A stretch of 45,913 nt of DNA, taken from positions 171,305 through 217,217 of the forward strand of contig NW_014577556.1 in assembly GCF_000485595.1 (NCBI RefSeq), given 5' to 3'. The translations under genes and the position numbers were made by a program. The stretch comes from Priapulus caudatus (lineage: Eukaryota; Priapulida; Priapulimorpha; Priapulimorphida; Priapulidae). The notes under the pieces are model-generated. The model saw nothing but the letters and a program-made list of their open reading frames with translations. It was not told the origin of the DNA and did not search any database. Below, in pieces: positions 35,724 to 45,651 of this stretch (its first letter is position 1; the number at the start of each line of letters is the position of its first letter).

Positions 35724-35996
35724 ATGGGCTGCAGAGGGCGACTCCGACTTTTCGTCTCGTGTGCAGTATTACTCGCTGCTTGCTCGCGGTTCTCTCTATC
35801 GGAGGCATTTCTTTCGGCCACGCGTGGCAGCATTGATATTGCTCGCAGACCGTGGGGTTACGACGTAGGGCCCGTGCCAGCGGAGAATGAGTGGTTTCTG
35901 GAGAGCGTTGCCGATGGGTTGAATGCGGAACATGGAGCGAAAGCTCCGCCAGCGTTGGTGAGGTGTTCAGAGGCATCGTGTAATCTCAGCATGCAG
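35724..35996 (+). CDS. Orphan first exon of a secreted or membrane protein
   Basis: The ATG opens 91 codons. Residues 1-26 look like a signal peptide: basic start (GCRGRLR), hydrophobic core (LFVSCAVLLAA) and small residues before SEA. The rest has a WGYDVGP segment and a cysteine pair (RCSEASC). The exon ends ATGCAG followed by the strong donor GTAAGA at 35997, phase 0. A TATA box lies upstream. I do not recognise the family. No following exon could be found: the donor leads into a purine-rich tract, the 10-bp satellite and the Gypsy element. The exon is inside the 11-kb insertion, so it is either captured and truncated or a gene of the element itself. Confidence 0.5.
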
Positions 35997-36215
35997 GTAA
36001 GAGATGGTTGAGTGGGAGAAGGGGAGAGGGGGAGAGGGGAGAGGGGATAGAAGGAGGAGAAGAGGGAGAGGTCAGAAAGGGTGAGGAAGGGCGTGAGGAG
36101 ACAGAGAGAGGGTGAGGAGAGGTAGGAGACGGTGGGGGAAAGGGAGAGGGTGAGAGGGAGAGAGAGTAAGGTAGGTGAGAGCGAGGAAGAGGAGAGAGAG
36201 AGAGCGTTCTCTCTT
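35997..36215. repeat. Purine-rich tract
   Basis: GGGAGAGGG/GAGGAGA-type simple sequence directly after the exon donor; ORFs on the other strand are composition artefacts. Confidence 0.8.
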
Positions 36216-36569
36216 TGTAATTTCGACATGAATAGGCCTCAACGATGTGGCAAATCAATAGTAAATTGTTTGCAAATAGTAACGTCCACCATATAAACGT
36301 TTACTCTTTAAATGATGCTCAAAATTTCGATCATAGAGTAATTTGGACCTAGAAACTTCAAGAAGGTACCTATAATGCATAGCACATAATTATTCTTTGA
36401 GCTACTAACTAAAATAATGTACGTAAACATTATTTTTTGAAGTTTTTGCTCAAGAGTACTACGTGTGTGTGTGCTTTAAATAGGAGCTCAACGTTTTTAT
36501 GAATTGTTAAATAGAGAGTTTCTAATGCATACAGACATTTTAACAGACAAATAGTTTCATAATGTGTGT

Positions 36570-37410
36570 TTTATAGCGTTATATAGTGTTATACAGTGTT
36601 ATATAGCGTTATATAGTGTTATATGGTGTTATACAGTGTTATATAGCGTTATATAGTTTTATATAGTGTTCGGTACCAGTCTATATTATACCTAGCCAAC
36701 TAAGCCTCGATTATCGTGTGAACCCTCCAGGTTATCTTAGCACGGTATTTCAGCCGAATTCAGCACCAGATAAGTACGGAACCAGTGAGGCCGTGTATAT
36801 CGTGTGAACGCAGCTATAGTGTTGTATAGTGTTATATAGTGTTGTATAGTATTGTATACTGTTATATAGTATCGTATAGTGTTATATAGTATTATATAGT
36901 GCTATGCAGTGTTATATAGTATGGTATAGTTTTAGTATTATATAGTACCAGTATTATATAGTGTTATATAGCGTTATACAGTGTTATACCGTGTTATAAC
37001 GCGTTATAAAGTGTTATATAGTGTTATATAGTGTTATACAGTGTTATATAGTGTTATATAGTATTATATAGTGCTATGCAGTGTTATATAGTGTTATATA
37101 GTATTATATAGTGTTATATAGTGTTATATAGTGTTAGATAGTGTTATATAGTGTTATATAGTGTTATATAGTGTTATATAGTATTATATAGTGCTATGCA
37201 GTGCTATATAGTTTGGTATAGTGTTATATAGTATTATATAGCGCTATGCCGTGCTATATAGTATTGTATATAGTTTTATATAGTGTTATATAGTGTTATA
37301 TAGTATTAGTATTATATAGTGTTATATAGTATTAGTATTACATAGTGTTATATAGTATTAATATTATATAGTGTTATATAGTATTAGTATTATATAGTGT
37401 TATATAGTAT
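36570..37410. repeat. 10-bp satellite, left part
   Basis: Tandem GTTATATAGT units with variants (GTTATACAGT, GTATTATATAGT, GCTATGCAGT). A non-satellite island lies at about 36668-36815. A variant block with TTATACCGTGTTATAACGCG recurs in the right part at about 43165, showing the two were once one array. Confidence 0.93.
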
Positions 37411-37582
37411 TGTTGTCGTCCGTGCACGACATATAAGATACCAGAGAAAGCCTATATATAACAAGACTACAATTCTTTATTTACCAAATCCACGCAGTCC
37501 ATTTCCAACTTCAACTCCTGCGTATCCCCTATCATCAGCCTCCCGAGGCTCTCCTGGAACTGCCAAACTGATACGCCAAACA
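37411..37582 (-). repeat. Gypsy 3' LTR
   Basis: 172 bp, same ends as the 5' LTR. It follows the minus-strand coding region. Confidence 0.95.
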
Positions 37583-37599
37583 TCTCTCCTCCTTCCTTT
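37583..37599 (-). promoter_or_regulatory. Gypsy polypurine tract
   Basis: The minus strand reads AAAGGAAGGAGGAGA just before the 3' LTR, the expected plus-strand primer. Confidence 0.85.
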
Positions 37600-37739
37600 G
37601 TTTTCGTAAAAAAATTGAAATAAAACTATTTTCTGGCACATTGACTTTGGCACTAACACAATAAACGTTTGTTGCACATGTACAGAAAGACATTCAACAC
37701 AACTGAAACAGTCTATAAGTGATCACTCTTGTAAATGTT

Positions 37740-38385
37740 TTACAGTCCATATAGTGTCAATTTGAAACCACTATGTTTCTCTTCCCCACAAGACAGTTCA
37801 CATTCCAGGCAAACCGACCACAAATCTCTGTATTTAGCTGGTAGCTTAATATTGCGCGTTATTGTAGTACCCCAGTTGCGCGACATGATGGGTATTTCTG
37901 GCCGAACCAAGTTCGTTGGGCTTTGGAGTTGGTTTGTCTCCTCATCACAGGTACTTGGTGCGTTTGCACTTGCTATCATATCTGGGGGGCTAGTCTGCAC
38001 CCTGGATGGAATGTCCACCAATCCAGCAGTAGTGGCGGCCCTTCTAGCAATTTGTTCTCCCTCTGATGGAAAAATCGCAAGGGTGTTTGATGGCGCAATC
38101 GTTGTCATCGAGCTGGCACTCGTATATGGTGGCGGTGCGGCTGGTCTAATATGTATTCTGTTCCTCCTTATCGTACTGCCATGCGTATCCACCGTGTACG
38201 ATATGTGACTGTCTTTCTGTACAACCTTGCCGTATTGCCATGGTTTACCTCTGCACTGTGGCGGTGGTTTCGCATATACGTATGAGCCGACCTCTACTCC
38301 ATCATGGACCTGAGTAGCAGACTTGTCATAGTGTTTTTTACTGCATCATCGTTTGGCTCTAATCTCTTGTAGAACAGTGTCAATA
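37740..38385 (-). pseudogene. Gypsy integrase C-terminal region and tail
   Basis: The frame 38192-37740 begins with an RRNRIHIRP motif typical of the end of Gypsy integrase, then a P/S/T-rich tail. 38193-38385 links it to the core through stops and shifts. A long plus-strand ORF here is only its shadow. Confidence 0.75.
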
Positions 38386-39183
38386 TCAATAATATATTGT
38401 CCTTGGACTGAGCAGTGCGTCTGACGTGGGTAGTAGCGTGCGAGTGCGCCTGTAGAGCATGCGCTGAGTCGGTGAGTATGTGTGTCCCTTTCGTGGTGTG
38501 TTCCTGTAATTTACTAAGGCACAGTCGATACTTTCACATTTCCTTAGCATTGATTTGCACATTTTTACAACAGATTCTGCTCTTCCGTTTCCCTTTGCGT
38601 AGTACGGAGATGACGTTGTATGTTTGAATCTATATTTCGTTGCAAAATCTCTGTACTCCTTGCTGACAAACTGTGGCCCATTATCGGTGTGGCAGATTTT
38701 GGGAATCCCAAATCTTGCAAAGTGGGACTTTGTCTTGGCAATCACCGTTGTCGAGAGCGTGTCTGGTAGTAAATATACCTCGATCCAGTCGGAGAAATGA
38801 CAGACAGTCACTAGGTAGTTTTGATGATTGTATGTGAACAAGTCTTGGCTAAGCATCTGCCACGGCAGTGTGGGTATTGGCAAAGATTTCATAGGTTCTT
38901 TGGGGCCCGTCTGACTATACTGTGCGCAAATGCCACAGGAGTCGCACATGTCTTAAATGGATTTCCTCATTCCCGGTCAAAATAGAACCTCTCGCGTCAT
39001 GCGTGTGTTGGACTCAGCTCCAAAATGGTTTATGTGAATTTTCTCAAGAATCTCTGCTTGCATTGACTGAGGCACCAAAACAAGGGGCTCTTTGTAAATT
39101 GTGCCGTTGTGAATAGTGAGTTCGTCCTTGTAGCTCCAGTGTAGTCGCAGCGTTCTTGTGAGATTAGAGCTTTTTTTGGCCAC
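38386..39183 (-). pseudogene. Gypsy integrase (zinc domain and catalytic core)
   Basis: The H2C2 finger is seen as HINHFG then CDSCGIC, with a TGA and a TAA between. The core has LSQDLFTY, HTDNGPQF and NGRAESVVK, holding the D, D and E. The core frame 38949-38386 is intact. Confidence 0.9.
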
Positions 39184-39960
39184 CCCCGAGTAATGACATC
39201 GTACAGATCTGATAGGGCAGGATCTTTGCCAGTTTCTACACGTAGTTGTGACTCGGTGTCTTCTCGAAGACGGGGATTTAGTTCTTCCAGTCCCTTTTCC
39301 ATCTCTAGACGGAAAATTTTAAATCCTGTTACCTTGGCACATACTGGTGTAGGTAGAGCAGCACGCGACAGAGTGTCGGCCAAATAGAGCAATGTGCCCT
39401 TTTTATAGCGTGCATTGAATATGTACCTTTACAGGCGCATGATTATTTTCTGGAGTCTGGCTGGTGCCTTGTTAAGGGGTTTCTTCAATATAGTCTCTAG
39501 TGGCTGGTGGTCTGTGTGGACCTCAATGTCTGATTTGCCATACAGCCACTGGTCAAACTTATGAAACCCGTTGCATATCGCCAAACATTCTTTTTCTATT
39601 TGTGAGTATCGCTGCTCTGTTGAGCTCATGCTGCACGATGTGAACGCTACCGGTCGAAGTTTGCCGTCATCGTCAGGTTGGAGTAGTGCTCCACCCAGTC
39701 CTTCATCACTAGCGTTGACTTGAAGAACTACCGGTTTTCCTAGATCATAGGCCAGCACAGGGACACAGGTGATAAGCTTCTTTGCCGCATTGAATGCTTG
39801 TTCTTGTGTCGATGACCACGTGAATGCAACGCCATTTTGAGTGAGCATTCGGAGAGGATGGATTGTAGCACTCAGGTTCTTACAGTATGGAGCTAGATAG
39901 TTGATCATCCCGATGAATCTCAGTAGTCGGCTTTGTTACGAGGAGCTGGCATTTGCGTGA
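39030..39960 (-). pseudogene. Gypsy RT connection and RNase H
   Basis: After a frameshift near 39930 the frame gives LRFIGMINYLAPY, VLQVNASDEGLGGALLQ, YSQIEKECLAI and VHTDHQPLETI, the tether-RNase H arrangement of Gypsy elements. TAA at 39429 interrupts RL-RYIFN. The frame then continues as YLADTLSRA, the usual end of RNase H. Confidence 0.9.
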
Positions 39961-40084
39961 TCGCGAGAATTTTGTCTGGGTCGGTTTTCATGCCTTGGTC
40001 GGTAATTACATTGCCCATGAACTTTACCTTACGCAGTTTGAACCGCAATTTTCCTGCGTTTAGCTTAATGTTCTTTTTTAAGCA

Positions 40085-40500
40085 CCGTTCCATAAGCGCG
40101 ATTTAGCAACGGTCATGGTATTTTTTGGCTTCTTCATAAGTGTAGCCTTTCCCAGAAATGAGGATGTCATCCGCTACCCCAATGGTTCCTTCTAGCCCCT
40201 CAAGGGCGGTCTGTAGCCTCACTTGGAACTCCTCAGGCGTGCTGTTTATCCCGAATGGTAGACGAAGCCATCTGTACCGGCCGTACGATGTGTGCATGGT
40301 TGTCATCCGGGACGATTTCTCATCGAGTGGTATATGCAGAAACCAATCTCGAACGTCAGCAATGGAGAAACATTTGGCATTGTGGAGCTTGTGGAGCTGC
40401 TCGTTGAGTGTCGGCATTTGATGGATTGGTCTCCTAATGGCCTTGTTTACAGTTTGACTAGGGTCAATGCATATCCGAAACTTTTCCAGTGTTTTTCTGA
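40085..40500 (-). pseudogene. Gypsy reverse transcriptase (catalytic part)
   Basis: In a different frame it gives RICIDPSQTVNKAI, MPTLNEQL, FSIADVRDWFLHIPLD, LPFGINSTPEEFQ and the catalytic VADDILI (YxDD-type motif with V-A). A TAA follows YHDRC at 40105, after which IALMERCLKK continues in the same frame. Confidence 0.88.
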
Positions 40501-40529
40501 TCAGTTTATTTTAGCACCTAGGTAGGTTT

Positions 40530-41264
40530 ATCAACTTTTGCCAGAATTCCGGCTTGAACGTAGCGATCAATAGCCGTTTTTTCTTTCTCTCTTTTTGCCA
40601 CTGGGATTCTGTGGACTGGCATTTGAACGGGTGTTACCTTGTCATTGACCTTGAAAGACACAGGCGGTCTCAAGCAGCCTAGACCGCTAAAGTTTTTCTG
40701 ATATTGTTGTAGTATCTGCTCCTTATGTAGCTGCCCTGGCGGGGGTAGAACTCTATTCGCTAGTATCTTGATTTGGGCTGATGGTGCTGGCGCAGGCATG
40801 CACTGTAGAGTAGAGTTGTTGTTGCTCTGCTCTACATGGTTGCATAGGAGAGCTGATGGAGCCAACTGTAATTCTGACTCGCATGCAATGTCTTCCTGTT
40901 GCCTTGGAGGTTGAAGTTTGTACCCTGGTAAATCATTGTGCTGTCTATTGGAGACGGCTGTTACTGTGTTCGACAGGGAAAATTCTTTATCAGTTTGTAT
41001 TGTGATCAGGCCAGAAATTTAGCTGTCCTTCCCAGATAGTAGTGCTGGCTTGTCTCCCATTACCTCATCGGGTAAAACTTGAAACACAAGTGTTTCGTAT
41101 TTGTCTTGTTTTTCACATAGCAGTTCTGCCTGTCCCACGGGCCGTATCGGCTTTGCATTTCCATATGGATACAACAAATATGGCGAGTGCAATATGTCGG
41201 ATCTTGGCTGTAGTGTTGCTAGAGTTTTGTCCGATATTGTGTTACATGTCGCTGCCGTGTCTAT
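40530..41264 (-). pseudogene. Gypsy protease and RT start (decayed)
   Basis: Just after the gag TAA the same frame gives IDTAATCNTIS, the aspartic protease D-T-A motif, then a second TAA near 41020. It then runs to QMPVHRIPVAKREK and AGILAKVDKPT, the N-terminal RT motif. It ends at a stop near 40518, where a small deletion removes the next RT block. Confidence 0.8.
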
Positions 41265-42360
41265 TTAAAAGTTGACTGGAGTGAAGTTTGACCCTTTGCT
41301 GGACATCTGGAGGTTTACGAAATACCGTTTCATAGCTGGCTGTACAGTGACGTTGTGCACTTGTGCCTCGAGTGCATACGCCTGTTCCTGGTACTCATCG
41401 CTATACTGCTCGGACGTGTCCGTGTACTGTTCCTTTGCACCATAAAGTTGATGCACATCTTGTTTGGTGAATGCAATTTGGTCGCGGTCTCTATTGAACC
41501 TGTTGTTGCCTCGACCTAGACCACGGGTATCCCCACCCCAGCGACCTCTAAATTTGTTACCACGGCCCCGACCTTGACTTCTGCTGGGTTGTCTCTCCTG
41601 CGACATCTGTGCGAATTCCATGCATACCTTAGCGAAGTGATCATTTACTCCACACTTAGTGCAAGTTTGGCCGTTTGCCGGGCATATTTTCCACGCGTGA
41701 GGACCACGGGTATCACCACACCAGTGGCAGGTGCCCCGTTCGCGTTTTAATCGCATTTGTCGGTGACTGGTCCAATTCACTTGTTCCTCAATATGTTTAG
41801 AGGCGTCGCCGATTAGCTTGTTGGCCTTTTGTGCAGACTCAAGGGTCTTGGCCTCTGATACTACATCTAGCATAGATTTGGGAGTATTGTCCGGTTTCAG
41901 GTAATATTTCAACAGTTCTGATCGCATTGACTCCTGGTTGAGACCAAAGACAAATTTGTCGCATGGGTCCCAATAAAACCAATGTCATTTACATCAATAT
42001 AAATATAATATTATATCAATATATAACCCTAACCTATTATATTGATATAATATTATATTTATATTAATGTAAATGACATTGGTTTTATTGGGACCCATGT
42101 TCTCTATCCTTGAACCACTGAGTGCTTCGTACTCGCATAATGAGCCTCCTTGCCTTACCTTTACTTTCCAGTCCTGTACAATTTCGTGGGCGCCCTGAGT
42201 TCCAAAATTTGAATCTGTCAGCCATAAGACAAAAACCAGTTGAGCCCGCATAGTGGCTACGTAAATGCTCCATCCATTATCCATGGCTTCTGTTTGTCGT
42301 CAACTAGTATCTGTGGCTCGATTGTGTAGCGTATTACTTGTAGTGCTTCGTCCGGCATGG
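41265..42360 (-). pseudogene. Gypsy gag with two zinc knuckles, interrupted
   Basis: The long frame 41927-41265 has a capsid-end region (FVFGLNQESMRSELLK just upstream and at its start) and two zinc knuckles, CX2CX6HX4C (CHWCGDTRGPHAWKIC) and CX2CX4HX4C (CTKCGVNDHFAKVC). An RG-rich basic stretch follows. The upstream part, to an ATG near 42360, is in other frames and is split by the palindromic element at about 41966-42100. The frame ends in TAA just before the protease motif. Confidence 0.85.
41966..42113. mobile_element. Palindromic element with CCCTAA core inside Gypsy gag
   Basis: GGGTCCCAATAAAACCAATG then TCATTTACAT opens the left arm, and its reverse complement closes the right arm; the arms are about 60 bases around TAACCCTAACCTA. 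The sequence to 42113 (TTCTCTATCCTTG) is also shared with copies at 45652 and at the window start. The exact boundary is unresolved: CATG flanks both arms. Confidence 0.8.
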
Positions 42361-42850
42361 CAGACCTTATATAGTGCCGAGATTTCAAGTTGACGATTCT
42401 TGTAATGAGCCGCTGCACTTTAGTAAATTACGTTTGCCATTTTCAAACAATCAGACCAATCACAGCTATTCTATCAGACCTCCTGCAGCGCCACAGATAC
42501 AAACGAGAACCAGGGGCTATTATTGATCTGATTATTTGTAAATGGCCGACGTAATTTACTAAAGTTAATGAAGCGGGGTTTATGAAAAACAATCTTTTAA
42601 GAAGTAAATAACGATTGAAGTGAATGTATACACATATCAGTAGCAAGGTAAAGCCATGTAGAAGGGAACGGTAGGTTTTTTTTCGCGCCAATAGCGGCGT
42701 ACGGGCCGCATTCGCAGCGCATGCATTTTGCATGCGATCTCACGAAATTTCAATGAACCCCGTTCTGTCCCAATATAACCCTCACCAAAATAAAGGTTAT
42801 ATGGGACAGAATTAATCGGTCTAGCCTTGACGATGCTCATGAAATGTTCG

Positions 42851-42866
42851 TACCCATCTGACACCA
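42851..42866 (-). promoter_or_regulatory. Gypsy primer-binding site
   Basis: Directly inside the 5' LTR the minus strand reads TGGTGTCAGATGGGTA. TGG pairs with the CCA end of a tRNA; which tRNA is not established. Confidence 0.75.
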
Positions 42867-43038
42867 TGTTGTCGTCCGTGCACGACATATAAGACACCAG
42901 AGAAAGCCTATATATAACAAGACTACAATTCTTTATTCACCAAATCCACGCCGTCCATTTACAACTTCCACTCCTGCGTATCCCCTATCCTCAGCCTCCC
43001 GAGGCTCTCCGGGAACTGCCGAACTGATACGCCCAACA
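42867..43038 (-). repeat. Gypsy 5' LTR
   Basis: 172 bp, starting TGTTGTCGTCCGTGCACGAC on the plus strand and ending CCCAACA. It pairs with 37411-37582, with about 9 substitutions. Confidence 0.95.
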
Positions 43039-43378
43039 GTATTAGTATTGTATAGTGTTATATAGTATTGTATAGTTTTATATAGTGTTATATAGTGTTA
43101 TATAGTATAAGTATTATAAAGTGTTATATAGTATTAGTATGATATAGTGTTATATAGCGTTATACAGTGTTATACCGTGTTATAACGCGTTATAAAGTGT
43201 TATATAGTGCTATACAGTGTTATACACTGTTATATAGTGTTATATAGTATTATATAGTGCTATGCATTGTTATATAGTATGGTATAGTTTCATATAGTGT
43301 TATATAGTGTTATGTAGTATTATATAGTGCTATGCAGTGTTATATAGTATGGTATAGTTTCATATAGTGTTATATAGT
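43039..43378. repeat. 10-bp satellite, right part
   Basis: Continues the GTTATATAGT array after the Gypsy element, starting with the duplicated GTAT. It ends at the GGACGGACGGAC tract of repeat A. Confidence 0.93.
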
Positions 43379-43456
43379 AACGGACAGACGGACGGACGGA
43401 CGGACGGACGATCAAGCGATTCTACAAGCTGCATCTGACTATGTCAGATGAGCTAA
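43378..43456 (-). repeat. Repeat family A, proximal end of copy 3
   Basis: Reversed, it reads TTAGCTCATCTGACATAGTC then AGATGCAGCTTGTAGAATCG and (GTCC)n. It pairs with the distal end at 32605-32706. Confidence 0.85.
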
Positions 43457-43584
43457 TAAAAATAAGCACATGCGTTATTGTTAATATCATTAATTTTGAA
43501 CCTCAGACTGCGGACTCCCTCATTTTGCTGCGCGGACTTGCTCATTTTTAGGGCCCCGTGTTCAAAAGTTAATTTCTACCCCTG

Positions 43585-44938
43585 CATCATTGTAAGCAAC
43601 ACCAGGAAACACCTTGACGAACACAGTATACCGACTTGTGAAACACAGCTCATCACCATGTGTCATGAACTCGCTTCTGCCCTTAACAAAGGTGAACAAA
43701 TTGATATGACCATCCTAGATTTCTCAAAAGCATTTGACCGTGTTTCTCACCAACGACTTCTCAACAAAATCGTACATTTTGGAATAACAGGACAAACTCA
43801 CAAATGAATACAGTCATCGTTGAGGGTGAATCATCAGAGAAAGTCCCAGTTGTCAGTGGAGTCCCACAAGGAACAGTACTTGCACCGTTGCTATTCCTCT
43901 TGTTCATCAATGATTTGCCTGACAGTGACAACCTAACATCACAGGTATGATTATTTGCTGATGATTGTATGGTATATAGAAAAATCAAGACAACATCAGA
44001 TAGCGATATACTACAACAGGACCTGTACCAGCTTGCAGAATGGGAGAAAACTTGGGGTATGGACTTCCACCCACAAAAGTGCAGCGTATTATCCCATCAA
44101 ATATCACTGACAAGCAATATAGCAATAAAAGGATGAATAATAGCTGATAGCAATTATCAGTACCACACTAAAAGGACAAGTGCTTGAAATATCTAGGAGT
44201 ACAAAATACCTAGGGGTAGATATTGAATCCAGCCTGTCATAGAAAAACCACATCGACAGAATCACTAAAAAGGCCAACAGTATGCTGGGATTCCTCAAGA
44301 GAAACCTTAGAACAGCAAACAAGGAAACAAAGACAAACGCATATATAGCCCTTGTCCGTTCAAACTTAGATTATTGTGCCACAGTATGAAGACCACACCA
44401 AAAAGAACAGATCAGAAAAGTAGAAATGGTTCAAAGGCGTGCTGCACGTCACACCATCAACCGCTACAGAAACACCAGTAGTGTCAGCAGCATGTTAGAC
44501 CACCTGAGCTGGGAACCATTAGAAAACAGGAGAACAAAACTACAGCTGACCATGTTATTTAAAATCATTAACAATCTGGCGGATATTCCAAGCAATTAAT
44601 ATTTGACACCTATGACAGTCCGCACTAGATCAGCATACTCCAAGAAACTCAAGCAATTCTCAACCAGAGCAGACAGCTTCAAGTTTAGTTTCTTCCCCAG
44701 GACAGTACCAGTTTGGAACTCTTTACCAGCACCAGTTGCTGAGACTCTCTCCTTAGTATCTTTTAAGGGGGGAGCTGTCACGTCATTTATTCTAAAGTAT
44801 TTTGGTCCCCATTTGCCCAGTAAGTCAAATGAAGGCCTTGAGCTATGCCGGCGTGGAAACATTTTCCTGGTACCAACACGGTAGCCGAATTGGTCTTGGC
44901 TAGATGACCAAAAAGCAAATGGGTCAACTCCTTTACTT
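43585..44938 (+). mobile_element. LINE 3' half: rest of reverse transcriptase
   Basis: Continues the frame cut at 32498: VSNTRKHLDEHSIPTCETQL, then RT motif A ([13 protein letters not shown]) at about 43712, motif B ([13 protein letters not shown]) at about 43858, and motif C (LFADDCMVYR) at about 43948. The C-terminal part (RTRSAYSKKL, SFFPRTVPVWNSLPAPV) ends at about 44883. Several stops and shifts are present, including a short deletion after GITGQTHK. Confidence 0.92.
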
Positions 44939-45315
44939 ACATGCGTCTAAACAGAGAAATTGCTCCGACCTGTGATTGGAGAATAAAAATAGAATTTGTG
45001 ACGTTTCGTTTCACCGGTCATAGCTGCGCGTGCCGTGTCGGTCATAGCCTACGAGCGATACCGCACGTGCACATTTGCTAATTAATTAGACTAATCGTGC
45101 TTCAATAGGCTCAAAATTCACAAAGATTAAGGCTAAGACATGTGTCTATAATAGTTAGAATTTATAGAAATGTAACTCAAATCGTTCGCACCATATGATA
45201 GTTAGCATAATAATAGCGTATGCGGCGGGGTATGCAAAATGGAAACAAAACGTCACGAATTCTATTTTTATCCTCCAATCACAGGTCAGAGCAATTCCTC
45301 TGTTTAGATGCATGT
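44939..45315. mobile_element. 377-bp foldback MITE in LINE 3' region
   Basis: CTTTACTT at 44931-44938 and 45316-45323 is an 8-bp duplication. The ends ACATGCGTCTAAACAGAG and, inverted, ACATGCATCTAAACAGAG continue as arms of about 85 bases through ACCTGTGATTGGAG and ATAGAATT. Confidence 0.88.
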
Positions 45316-45651
45316 CTTTACTTTATCCTTTAGTCTTTTTACCTTATTTTATTTACTTATATTCTTGGTCATGTAATTTTTATTTGTAAATTTCCTTTTT
45401 CTTGCGCCCACCAGAAACCGTTGAGTAGGGGGGCCTAATTGTCAAGAGTGACAAATCGACGTAACCAAACCGGCCATATTGATGTAGATATTACATTCAT
45501 TTTATTAAAGGAGATTACACACGCCGTTTTTGGGTAGAAACCCCTGTTCATTCCTTTGAGATAATATTAATAATACTTAATACTTATTACCGTACTTAAT
45601 AATAGTCATATATGATATTGTGATATATTATTTATAATAATTAAGGCCCAA

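Larger units (their letters stand above)
37411..43038 (-). mobile_element. Ty3/Gypsy LTR retrotransposon, complete but decayed
   Basis: Two 172-bp LTRs (TGTTG..CAACA) flank an internal region read on the minus strand in the order gag, protease, RT, RNase H, integrase. A 4-bp duplication GTAT borders it at 37407-37410 and 43039-43042. The primer site follows the 5' LTR and a purine tract precedes the 3' LTR. The LTRs differ at about 9 of 172 sites. Several frameshifts and stops make it inactive. The gag knuckle layout resembles the Mag/SURL group (inference). It is inserted in the 10-bp satellite and itself carries a palindromic insertion at about 41966-42100. Confidence 0.95.
32499..43584. 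mobile_element. 11.1-kb element with CAGGG inverted ends, inserted in LINE
   Basis: The left end CAGGGTGCGAAATTAAC and the right end read inward CAGGGGTAGAAATTAAC are inverted repeats. CATCAT at 32493-32498 and 43585-43590 flanks them. Removing 32499-43590 rejoins the LINE frame (EHII to VSNTRKHLDEHS) exactly. GGACTCCCTGATTT-like motifs recur just inside both ends. Inside, the two ends of repeat A lie at about 32605 and 43456 in minus orientation, so it is probably a small element swollen by later insertions. No transposase is recognised. The ends look hAT-like, but the apparent duplication is 6 bp, so the class is open. Confidence 0.8.

Noticed and set aside
36570-37410. 10-bp array as CRISPR or origin iterons
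   Set aside because: Simple AT-rich satellite without spacers, and continued beyond the Gypsy insertion.
37735-38208. 157-residue plus-strand ORF with hydrophobic segments
   Set aside because: It is the reverse of the Gypsy integrase tail, which has the expected RRNRIHIRP motif.
38386-41927. TAA as a glutamine codon (alternative genetic code)
   Set aside because: The K2P gene ends in TAA, and neither it nor TBP has an in-frame TAA or TAG. The Gypsy frames also carry frameshifts, so decay explains the stops.
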